64,000 nucleotides of DNA from Pseudomonadales bacterium (GTDB lineage: Bacteria; Pseudomonadota; Gammaproteobacteria; Pseudomonadales; Azotimanducaceae). Shown in pieces: positions 53,872 through 61,469 of this stretch. The notes under the pieces are model-generated. The model ran no database searches and was not told the DNA's origin. It saw nothing but the letters and a program-made list of their open reading frames with translations. Position numbers and translations under genes: made by a program. The stretch's first letter is position 1, and each line of letters starts with the position of its first letter. The DNA lies in NCBI GenBank assembly GCA_024234635.1, contig JACKNX010000003.1, forward strand, positions 124,001 through 188,000. The letters are read 5' to 3'.

Positions 53872-53887
53872 AGCACGAATCGTGCCA
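53872..53887 (-). promoter_or_regulatory. sigma-54 (RpoN) promoter of glnK-amtB
   Basis: On the minus strand the bases read TGGCACGATTCGTGCT: a perfect -24 box TGGCACG, then GC exactly ten bases after the GG, as required for RpoN. Only the -12 TT is off (GTGC for TTGC). Transcription should begin near 53861, giving a leader of about 125 bases before glnK. NtrC sites were not recognised upstream. Confidence 0.7.
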
Positions 53888-54345
53888 GAAAAGGAACAAG
53901 CTCAATCCGGACTATCTGCGGAATCGCCGGGTTGGATAACGGGAAGCCGGGACAACAGGAAGGGGAAACGGGATAAACAAACCAACATACGGATGGTCAG
54001 CGACTCTGTGAATCCGTTCCTGCTGACAGCGAATGGCATTTGCCCGGAATAGCAGACATGGCCGAACTGGCTGCCTGGAGGCCAGCCCTTCCCGGTTGTC
54101 CATATGCGCCGTGAAGCCCCCTCGCGGTGACGATTACGAGGCCGGTGCCTGAAAATTCGACAAGCATGCGCAGCGGGCTCTCAGAATAGAGGCTGCTGCA
54201 CACATGGTTCGGATCCAAGCAACTATCGGGCCAGATATTTGGACCCAGCTAGTTGGCCCGCTATTGCGGCCAGTCGCTCCGTGCAAGGCTGGGAGTGGTG
54301 CAGTGACGCACTGGATGATCTCAAGACGCACCGAAACAGGGCAGA
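53888..54345. other. intergenic region upstream of the glnK promoter
   Basis: About 460 bases without a supported gene. An enhancer for NtrC would be expected in 53900-54050 but no clear dyad was found. A 7-bp inverted repeat (CGGGCCA at 54227-54233 and TGGCCCG at 54254-54260) about 86 bases downstream of the phosphatase stop may be a weak terminator for that gene. Short open frames here lack coding character. Confidence 0.4.
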
Positions 54346-55164
54346 TCAGGCTTGAAGAAGGCGCAAAGCTGCCTCATGAATCGCCACACAGCCCGATGCG
54401 AGGATATTCCCGCCGAACGCTGCCGAGCCGCCGTCCCAGTTGGTGACCAGCCCACCGGCGCCACAAATAATGGGGATTAGCGCCTGAATGTCATAAGGCT
54501 GCAGCCCACCGTCCACCCCAATGTCGAGGAATCCCATGGCCAGCACGCCGTACAGGTAGCAATCTCCGCCGTAGCGTGCCAGTCGTACGGATTTCTCCAG
54601 ATCCTCGTAGCGACGCCGATGAATCTCATCGGGAATCAGTTTCGGATTTGTGACACCAAGGACAGCATCGCCCAGGTTTTGAATCTGTCTTGTGCGAAGC
54701 GGTTGGACTACTTCTCCCCGCCGATAGAATGCTGACCGCCCGTCTCCATACCAGAGCTCCTGCGTGAAAGGCTGGTACATCACCCCCACAATTGGCTCTT
54801 CACCGTCAAAAAGGGCCAGCAACAGGCCCCAGTGCACCATGCCGGACATGAATGCACGCGTACCATCAATTGGATCTATGACCCAGGTGAGGCCACAGCC
54901 AGCCGTGGCACCAAATTCTTCACCAAGCACGCCATGGGTGGGGAATCGTTGCTGGACACGCTCCCGCACAACAGCCTCAGCGGCCCGATCAGCTGCTGTC
55001 ACGGGATCGAATTTTTTACCATCAAGCTTGTTCTCTACGTGCATAGCGGTTCGGAACCACTGCAACGTACGCGAACCGGCCTCGACCGCCACCTCACAGG
55101 CAAAAGCCAGGAATGCCGCTCGCTCGGGCTCCGACACGGCAAATTTGTCTCCCATCACCAGCAT
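54346..55164 (-). CDS. inositol-monophosphatase family enzyme (HisN-like)
   Basis: A magnesium-dependent phosphatase of 272 residues. Metal and substrate motifs are LGEEFGAT, WVIDPIDGTRAFMSG and the C-terminal GGLQPYDIQALIPIICGAGG with its conserved aspartate. The wording around IDGTRAF and VDGGLQPYD resembles histidinol-phosphatase HisN and related IMPases more than SuhB. ATG 55164 has GGAGG four bases upstream; the longer 12-residue extension has none. It is divergent from the RidA gene, with 80 bases between starts. Confidence 0.9.
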   Translation of the reverse strand: MLVMGDKFAVSEPERAAFLAFACEVAVEAGSRTLQWFRTAMHVENKLDGKKFDPVTAADRAAEAVVRERVQQRFPTHGVLGEEFGATAGCGLTWVIDPIDGTRAFMSGMVHWGLLLALFDGEEPIVGVMYQPFTQELWYGDGRSAFYRRGEVVQPLRTRQIQNLGDAVLGVTNPKLIPDEIHRRRYEDLEKSVRLARYGGDCYLYGVLAMGFLDIGVDGGLQPYDIQALIPIICGAGGLVTNWDGGSAAFGGNILASGCVAIHEAALRLLQA

Positions 55165-55244
55165 TGGTCCTCCGATCCGCTTCGAAGCCTGTCCTTCCAC
55201 GCGACCGGCAAGATATCATGCCGGCCTCAAAGGAGGGGTCGCCA

Positions 55245-55634
55245 ATGCCATTCGAAATTATCGTGCCACCAGGTTCCGAGGCACTCTATTCCGACCTGCA
55301 TTTCGCGCAGGCCACAAGTGCCGGCGGGCTGATTCTCTGCTCGGGACAGATCGGCACCGATGAAAACGGGAAGATACCGGAATCTGCCGAAGATGAATTC
55401 CGTCGAGCCTGGCAGAAGGTTAGAAGTGTTGTGCAGGCAGCCGGCGCATCAATGGCCGATATTGTTGAGATTTCTTCCTTTCATGTTGGCTTGCGCGCAA
55501 ATCTCGGCACCTTCATGAAGGTCAAGGATGAATTCGTGAAGGAGCCCTACCCGGCCTGGACTGCGGTTGGTGTTACGGAGCTAGCTGTCGAGGGGGCTAG
55601 GGTGGAGATAAGAGTCGTCGCGTCAACGCAGTGA
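55245..55634 (+). CDS. RidA family protein
   Basis: A YjgF/YER057c/UK114-family protein of 129 residues, which hydrolyses reactive enamine/imine intermediates or acts on related compounds. Recognisable are QATSAGGLILCSGQIGTDENGK, the helix with AWQKVRSVVQAAGASMADIVEIS, PAWTAVGVTELAVEGARVEIRVVA with the conserved arginine and glutamate. AGGAGGGG lies before the ATG. It marks the left edge of the low-GC island: the next gene begins one base after its stop but has a different composition. Confidence 0.9.
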   Translation: MPFEIIVPPGSEALYSDLHFAQATSAGGLILCSGQIGTDENGKIPESAEDEFRRAWQKVRSVVQAAGASMADIVEISSFHVGLRANLGTFMKVKDEFVKEPYPAWTAVGVTELAVEGARVEIRVVASTQ

Positions 55635-55635
55635 A

Positions 55636-56436
55636 ATGAACAGCGAACTACAAAAAAACAAGAGTTTGATGGGAATGCGCATGAATTCAGTCATAACAAG
55701 TGTTTCAGATGATCAAAACAGCACGGCGGTGCTCTGGTCAAAGTATGCAGATGCGTACGATGGCATGTGCTCAATAAACCCGGCATACGAAGAAATCATG
55801 TCTATGGTTCAGTTTCACTTGTCAGATTTGACTGAGTCGTTCGACTTTTCGCTCTTAGACGTAGGGGCCGGTACAGGAAACCTGTTATCGAGACTGGCAA
55901 AAGCCTATCCAGCGGCACATTTCACCCACTTGGATATCGATTCATCCATGAATCGCTACGCAAAGAGGAAGTATCTAGATGCGGCGTTATCAAATATCGA
56001 GATTGTGGAGAACTCATTCCTCGAGTGGCTTCCTAGTACAGGCCAGTTCGACTTTATTACAAGTACCAACGCTGTCTACGCCATACACCCGCACGAGAAA
56101 ACACTGCAAAAACTATTTGACCTATTGCGGCCTAAAGGCGCACTCATACTCGTCGATTTCGGGCGACAGCAGAATACGAATGACTGGGTTCGATATATGG
56201 TGTGGAATTCCCTGAAGAGGAATGGGATTCGAAGAACCTATCAAATCGTAAAGGGCAACTGGGAAGCAGCAAAACAGAACAGGCGCACAACGGCAGCACA
56301 GAATGACGGACTCTACTGGCTACATAGTACGAATGAGTTTGTATCCGAACTAGAGAAAGTCGGTTTTACAGTATCGCTCGCTAAGGAATGCTACAGAGGC
56401 TATAGCGACATTGCCGTGTGTACAAAGCCGGCTTGA
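55636..56436 (+). CDS. class I SAM-dependent methyltransferase (island gene)
   Basis: A Rossmann-fold methyltransferase of up to 266 residues. Motif I is LLDVGAGTGN (residues 73-82), the acidic residue binding the SAM ribose is Asp100 in THLDID, and STNAVYAIHP and GALILVDFG are motifs IV and VI. The substrate is unknown; the family includes small-molecule and fatty-acid methyltransferases. Start 55636 has no ribosome site; ATG 55681, preceded by GGGA, is a strong alternative. Base composition (about 43% G+C in a counted line) sets it apart from RidA upstream. It converges with the PilZ-FeeM gene. Confidence 0.82.
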   Translation: MNSELQKNKSLMGMRMNSVITSVSDDQNSTAVLWSKYADAYDGMCSINPAYEEIMSMVQFHLSDLTESFDFSLLDVGAGTGNLLSRLAKAYPAAHFTHLDIDSSMNRYAKRKYLDAALSNIEIVENSFLEWLPSTGQFDFITSTNAVYAIHPHEKTLQKLFDLLRPKGALILVDFGRQQNTNDWVRYMVWNSLKRNGIRRTYQIVKGNWEAAKQNRRTTAAQNDGLYWLHSTNEFVSELEKVGFTVSLAKECYRGYSDIAVCTKPA

Positions 56437-56620
56437 GTGAAATCTACGGTCAAGTTGCGTTCGAACACTTCCAAACTACGGTGTACTATCCGACGCAGAA
56501 GCAACTGAGCAATGCCACAACGCTTCAAGGACTTGGTTCCTGAGACCATTCGTATTCTTCCGGAACGCCGCTAACTTCCAACACAGGCGCGAGGAGACGA
56601 TACTTAGTGAGTACAAAACG
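56437..56620. other. convergent intergenic spacer in the island
   Basis: The 184 bases between the methyltransferase and PilZ-FeeM stop codons hold no gene, and I see no strong terminator hairpin. Confidence 0.4.
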
Positions 56621-58111
56621 CTACGCTCGTCTGCTGCGAAGGGAGCCGAGAAGGATAAAGAATTTTGCCAATGGACTTAGAATTTTGTAAAGACGCATCT
56701 TACTTACTAGAAATGCATCTGATCCGAATATGTGATTCGACCAGACGTATTCCGCTACTGGCTTCCAGACCATAGTCCAAGCAAGCAATCCGACCCCTCC
56801 ACCCGAAACAGCTCTGGGAAGATCGAGAATCAACAGATGCTGCGTCATATCCGGATATAGCGGCATCACAAATGTCTTTCCCGCTTCCTTGAATCCTATT
56901 CTCTTATACATCGCCACCAATTCTGGCGTAGTAGACAACACCGCATATCGTCTCTTCGCCTGCAGCGCAGAAACCGTTGTTTGTTGAATTAACGAGTACC
57001 AAAGATCGCCCTTCCGATACTCGGGATGCGTCGCAGCCCGGCTGCACTCGAGAATTTCATCTTTTCTCGGGAACCAATCCGGCAATTCAACATACTTCTC
57101 TAACTCCAAACGCTCGTTTCCTTCCGGAAATCCCAACCGAATGGTGCCGACCATCTTACCTTTGAAATTCGCTCCAATTATCCTACTTTTCGAATCATAG
57201 CTGTCTGCCATGCGTTCAATAGCGTAACTCTCCGGAATTTTTCCAGCCTTCGCATTTGCTAAATATCTGAGCTCAAGCGCTTGCAAGAAGTCATCTTTGG
57301 TCTTGATGAAGAAGAAATTCACCGCCTTATAGAGCGAGAGTGGCCTCAGACCCGCGCCCTTCAATTCTTCGTAGGAAATAGCATTGCTAAACTGCACCAG
57401 GTACTGCCCTATCGTTTCTCTCTGAGACTTTGAAAGACTCTCAAATTGCATACCTACTTCAAGGTAGTCTTTTCCGTTTTCACTTGATAAAGCAGTACGC
57501 GCGATTTGCACCGGGAAATGGACATATCCAACCATTGGAAAACTTGTCTGTAGATCAAGCCGCATACCTGGCACTAGAACCTTGTTTCGCAAGCTTGTAT
57601 ATGCCCGAAAACCAACAGCGGATATATCCCTTATGGTGAAATACAGAAAATCATTGTAGACGATGGGATTCGGCGCGACTGCGACAGGATGAAATTGACT
57701 ACTGCATATCCATCGGCTCTCTCTTCGACGATTTTCGGAATCGGTGCGTTTGGTTGTGCTTTGATGCAAACGAAGCGCTATCAAGCGCTTTCCTTTGATC
57801 ATCGCATCATTGGCAACAACTATCCCTTGCAGTATAGATACGCCATTCGCCAACTGCAGACGGAGGTCTAGAACCTCTGCCAATCGGACCAAGGTTGATG
57901 CCTCAACAAGAAGCTCTACACCCAATGGACTAAGACGCCAGAGTTTTACCTCCAGCCACTCTTCGATGGTTGATGAAGTTTTGTACCAAGCCTTGATTCG
58001 ATCTTCATCGCGAATGTCAGCAGGGAAGATCAAATCATGAACCGAGCGATACTCAGGGCTAGTGAAACTACGCAGCCTCGTTGGATCGCTCACCGTTGTG
58101 TCCCCCGCCAT
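56621..58111 (-). CDS. PilZ domain fused to FeeM-like N-acyl-amino-acid synthase
   Basis: A 496-residue two-domain protein. A PilZ domain occupies about residues 120-245 with both c-di-GMP contacts intact: RRESR (129-133) and DISAVG (162-167). A GNAT-fold acyltransferase region (about 260-432) follows, with the pattern of FeeM N-acyl amino acid synthases, relatives of acyl-homoserine lactone synthases: KTKDDFLQALELRYLANAKAGKIPE, MVGTIRLGFP, ECSRAATHPEYRKGDLWYSLIQ and ELVAMYKRIGFKEAGK. The last 65 residues are hydrophobic and basic, suggesting membrane contact. ATG 58111 has AGGA nearby and overlaps the cyclase end by 44 bases. Inference: c-di-GMP-controlled synthesis of an acylated amino acid. 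Confidence 0.8.
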   Translation of the reverse strand: MAGDTTVSDPTRLRSFTSPEYRSVHDLIFPADIRDEDRIKAWYKTSSTIEEWLEVKLWRLSPLGVELLVEASTLVRLAEVLDLRLQLANGVSILQGIVVANDAMIKGKRLIALRLHQSTTKRTDSENRRRESRWICSSQFHPVAVAPNPIVYNDFLYFTIRDISAVGFRAYTSLRNKVLVPGMRLDLQTSFPMVGYVHFPVQIARTALSSENGKDYLEVGMQFESLSKSQRETIGQYLVQFSNAISYEELKGAGLRPLSLYKAVNFFFIKTKDDFLQALELRYLANAKAGKIPESYAIERMADSYDSKSRIIGANFKGKMVGTIRLGFPEGNERLELEKYVELPDWFPRKDEILECSRAATHPEYRKGDLWYSLIQQTTVSALQAKRRYAVLSTTPELVAMYKRIGFKEAGKTFVMPLYPDMTQHLLILDLPRAVSGGGVGLLAWTMVWKPVAEYVWSNHIFGSDAFLVSKMRLYKILSPLAKFFILLGSLRSRRA

Positions 58112-59519
58112 CAAGTCCTATGAACTGACCGAGCGCCGCACCAACAATATCCTTATTGTCGGAAGTCGGACGAATTCGGTAAATTCGTTTCTCTTCAGCA
58201 AAGTTGCGAATCTCAATTCCGAAAGACTGCAAGTCAAGCACCTCGGAAACGACACTTACTCCCTTACCGATCATCATCTTATATGCTGCATCCGTGAGGA
58301 CGATATCTCCAGAAGTCAACTTCGCAGCAATTCCAGGATGTTTAGTCAATTCGTCAATTCGACTTAGCAGATTCACCGGCGTTCCCAAGGCTGTTATCTC
58401 GACCGAAGAGTCGAACCCGCCAACATTTCCAACGTACGCCTCACCAATCGATATCAATATGTACCGAGAGACTTTTGCCTTCCCTGAAGCTGACATTTGC
58501 CTCTCATTTATCTCCGCTATTTGAAACGCAGACTGCAATGAGTTCAGCAGGTTCTGGAACGCGGAGTCCCCATCAAAGTAGGCGAAAACCAAGTCGCCAA
58601 TCTTTCGAGGTATACCCCCATATTCCTCAATCGCTGTCGTGCACTCCTTAACATTCGGCAGAACCAATCCACCTACAAAGTTCTCAAGGTCTTTGGATGC
58701 TTCTGTAAATCCTCGAATGTCGCTGTACAGGCAGGCGACAAATCGTCTCCGCGGTCTTAGGACTTCATCAATGGCCTGAAGCACTGTTGAACCGCCACTG
58801 GTCAGATACGTGTCTAGGCGTTTCGCTATCTCCGCTGGAATGAACGATTTAATTCGGTCCGTAAACTCAATGTTCATTTCGATATTTCTACGCTGCGCGT
58901 CTAGATTTTCCTGAGTCAACCGGAAATATCTAACTTCAGCTAGCAAGCCGCTTCTTGACGCAATAACCAGCACTAGCGTGACAAATCCAGCACTAACTAT
59001 TGTGGGCAAGGGGATCCCTCTTTCAATCAAGGATACCCATTGAGTGGCGATAGCTATCACCACGAATACCGAACTCGATACCACTGAGCCTCTCAGTACT
59101 AAACTACAGATGCCGACAAAGAGAAAGCAGTAAAGCCATGGGGCATCTGGATACCAGATTGTTACTCTCGCCTGTGAGTAACAGATACACAAGCAGGTGA
59201 TAGCTGCCGGGATTTTGTGGAATGGCCCCTTTGATGCCCTAGAAAAATAAAAGACAGCAGTCAATATGCAAAGGGAGGCCATAAAAAACCGAAACTGGAA
59301 CCACTTCTCCACTGGTTCGAGTTTCATCGGAAGGTCGAACAAGAAAAAATGAGAAATATAGAGCGCAGCCGCAAATAGAAAGAACACACGCGCTACGTTG
59401 ACGAAGCTATTGCGCTCTCTATCCCGCCACATTCCTAACCAGGGCGTACCCTCGAGCAGGACCGATGGGAATACTTGCTCGACTACCTTGTCTAGCAATC
59501 CGCTATTTTCATCCGCCAT
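58068..59519 (-). CDS. membrane class III adenylate/guanylate cyclase
   Basis: A 483-residue nucleotide cyclase. Residues 40-190 hold six hydrophobic segments (three hairpins), then a linker helix (200-225) and the class III catalytic domain (255-450). Metal-binding Asp267 (LYSDIRGF) and Asp309 (KIGDLVFAYF) are present; the transition-state pair Asn383 and Arg387 is in VNLLSR. The purine-specifying position is Thr380 (ALGTPVN) instead of aspartate, as in class IIIb cyclases, many of which respond to bicarbonate. It most likely makes cAMP. Upstream of PilZ-FeeM and overlapping it, so co-transcribed. Confidence 0.87.
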   Translation of the reverse strand: MADENSGLLDKVVEQVFPSVLLEGTPWLGMWRDRERNSFVNVARVFFLFAAALYISHFFLFDLPMKLEPVEKWFQFRFFMASLCILTAVFYFSRASKGPFHKIPAAITCLCICYSQARVTIWYPDAPWLYCFLFVGICSLVLRGSVVSSSVFVVIAIATQWVSLIERGIPLPTIVSAGFVTLVLVIASRSGLLAEVRYFRLTQENLDAQRRNIEMNIEFTDRIKSFIPAEIAKRLDTYLTSGGSTVLQAIDEVLRPRRRFVACLYSDIRGFTEASKDLENFVGGLVLPNVKECTTAIEEYGGIPRKIGDLVFAYFDGDSAFQNLLNSLQSAFQIAEINERQMSASGKAKVSRYILISIGEAYVGNVGGFDSSVEITALGTPVNLLSRIDELTKHPGIAAKLTSGDIVLTDAAYKMMIGKGVSVVSEVLDLQSFGIEIRNFAEEKRIYRIRPTSDNKDIVGAALGQFIGLDGGGHNGERSNEAA

Positions 59520-59826
59520 TTTGGCTCAATCGGACGTCCGACTTCCGCAGAGAGTAAAGGTCACCACCATGCCCAGAAAACGATTTACTTTGGCAAGGAT
59601 ATATAAGTTCACTCAAAGATTGATTGCCTCTATTAGATAAGACAACCACCTCTCGCCTGATCTGTGACCTAGCACAAATCTTCTTCTATCGCGATTACAG
59701 CATCATACTTGTCATTATCGACCTCTAAATGTGGGCAACGGGTGTTAAATTCGGCAGATTCACTCTGAACCGACGGACCAGATATTCACGAAGCCCCCAC
59801 TTATTTAGGCTTAACGACTGCCATTC
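59520..59826. other. AT-rich spacer between sensor and cyclase genes
   Basis: About 307 bases of low-GC sequence without a credible gene. It probably carries the promoter of the cyclase/PilZ-FeeM operon; a TATATA tract near 59600 on either strand is the only hint, without a good -35 box. Confidence 0.4.
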
Positions 59827-61245
59827 TTACCAATTTAGGTTTGGCGCCTCTACCAGTCTAGGAGTGAGTTTCGGGCAAGTCTCTGGAAATCGTAGCGTGA
59901 ATTCCGTACCGTACTTTGGTGAACTGCGGAGGGAGATGCCACCGTCTATCGTTTCCATAACCATCTTACAGAAACTCAATCCATTTCCGATGCCTTCCCC
60001 AGACAATCCGGATGTGTAGAAGTACTCGTAGATCCTTCGGAAATTTTCTCTCCGCACAAAAGATCCGTTGTTCATCACCCGAATTTCGCGCGCTAATCCG
60101 TTTATTGAGATGCGAACTCTGGGCACCTTCGCCTTATGAGAGTGGAGTATTGCGTTTTTCATAAGATTCAGGACTGTATGTCGCACCAAAATTAACGGCC
60201 CCGAAATATCGAAATCGCCCTCCACTTCCACTTCAACAGACTTCTTTTCGAAGCTATTGTTGTACGGATAACTGTCAACAAGATCACTAACAATTGCCTT
60301 AGCTGTCGTTGAGCCTACCTTAAGCGAAATTATTGGCCTTTCTAGAGAGTTCAAAAGAAGTATATCGATTATCGCCGCAGAGCGTTCCACTTCACGCTTG
60401 ACGCTGGTTAACGCATCTTCAAGCGTTTCTAACTGCGAGTCTCGGAGACCTTTTCCAACATACCCGGCCTCAATAGCAAAACGATATCCATGTACCAACT
60501 CAGGCATCAAGTTCTCAGTTCCAGATACTGTGTACTTTATGGTCGACAATGGATTCCTAAGTTCCTCCGCAATATTTCCTGCTACAAAACGGAGCGCTAG
60601 AAGCTTTTCTTCTCTCGCTTTGAAAATATGCCGATTCGAAACAAGTAACACCAGAAACGTAATCGCAAGTATTGGGGCGGGCACTATTGCCGTCTCATAG
60701 AGCAAGTCCCAATTGGGCTTATCAACGAACAACAGGGTTGATGCACCAAACGCAACGCCGAGTAGGAACAACAAGACAGCGAGCCTGCTATGACTCGTAA
60801 ATTGGACCAAGGCGAACATGCTAAAAAGCATCTCATAGAACCAAAGTGGGTGAATTGCCGAGGTTCCCATCGCTGCGTTCAGTATGAGTACAGCGGAATA
60901 CGTAAATGGGAAGACCATGGTGAGCGTGAATATCCAATAGAAGTGGAACCAAGCTCGTATAGAGCTTGGTAGCTTCGGGAACAAAAGCAATGGAATAGTC
61001 AACACCGTCGGAAAAATTCGAAATATCGCAGTGTCAAACGACGGCACGGTTACTGCACGTTCAATTAAAAAAGCAGTCGGAACTAGCGTAACCCCCAACA
61101 CCCCATAGAAGACCGACTTCTCCTTGGAGTACTGCCAGCTCCGCAAGCACCCGTCCTCCAGGTCTGCGAGAAAGTGGTGGAATCTGCCGTATTTGGGTTC
61201 CTGTTCGACCTTTGAATCTGCTCCACCGCCGATTGATGACAGCAT
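59827..61245 (-). CDS. CqsS-like sensor with degenerate kinase domain
   Basis: A 472-residue membrane protein that aligns by eye with Vibrio CqsS, the CAI-1 quorum sensor. About six hydrophobic segments occupy residues 44-205. The H-box reads NIAEELRNPLSTIK (224-237) where CqsS has GIAHEMRNPLSALK: the phospho-acceptor is Glu227, not His. The N-box LNLMKNAI is kept; the DNGVGI lid motif is changed to NNGSFV (391-396); the G-box region GEGIGNGLSFCKMVM remains. No receiver domain. ATG 61245 follows GGAGGAGGG. It is therefore a predicted pseudokinase or ligand-binding regulator. Divergent from the amidase gene. Confidence 0.85.
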   Translation of the reverse strand: MLSSIGGGADSKVEQEPKYGRFHHFLADLEDGCLRSWQYSKEKSVFYGVLGVTLVPTAFLIERAVTVPSFDTAIFRIFPTVLTIPLLLFPKLPSSIRAWFHFYWIFTLTMVFPFTYSAVLILNAAMGTSAIHPLWFYEMLFSMFALVQFTSHSRLAVLLFLLGVAFGASTLLFVDKPNWDLLYETAIVPAPILAITFLVLLVSNRHIFKAREEKLLALRFVAGNIAEELRNPLSTIKYTVSGTENLMPELVHGYRFAIEAGYVGKGLRDSQLETLEDALTSVKREVERSAAIIDILLLNSLERPIISLKVGSTTAKAIVSDLVDSYPYNNSFEKKSVEVEVEGDFDISGPLILVRHTVLNLMKNAILHSHKAKVPRVRISINGLAREIRVMNNGSFVRRENFRRIYEYFYTSGLSGEGIGNGLSFCKMVMETIDGGISLRSSPKYGTEFTLRFPETCPKLTPRLVEAPNLNW

Positions 61246-61469
61246 TTTTCCCTCCTCCCGATTCTTCTTGAGCACGTCAGTTCGCCAGAGTACGAACCGT
61301 CTGGACCTGTTTATGCCCATCTCAAGGCCAAAACAATGGCAAATGTCTGCAATTTCTCCCGAATTCGGTCGGTTTTGGTGGCCTTGGGTCCCCAGAACGC
61401 CCGCTTCCCCCGCTGACACGCTGTTCAGGCTGCACTACCATCGCGTCTCCTCTGACCGGCGCTCCCTGA

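Noticed and set aside
55636..61245. The island as a prophage or integrative element
   Set aside because: No integrase, recombinase, tRNA or flanking direct repeats could be found; only base composition suggests transfer.
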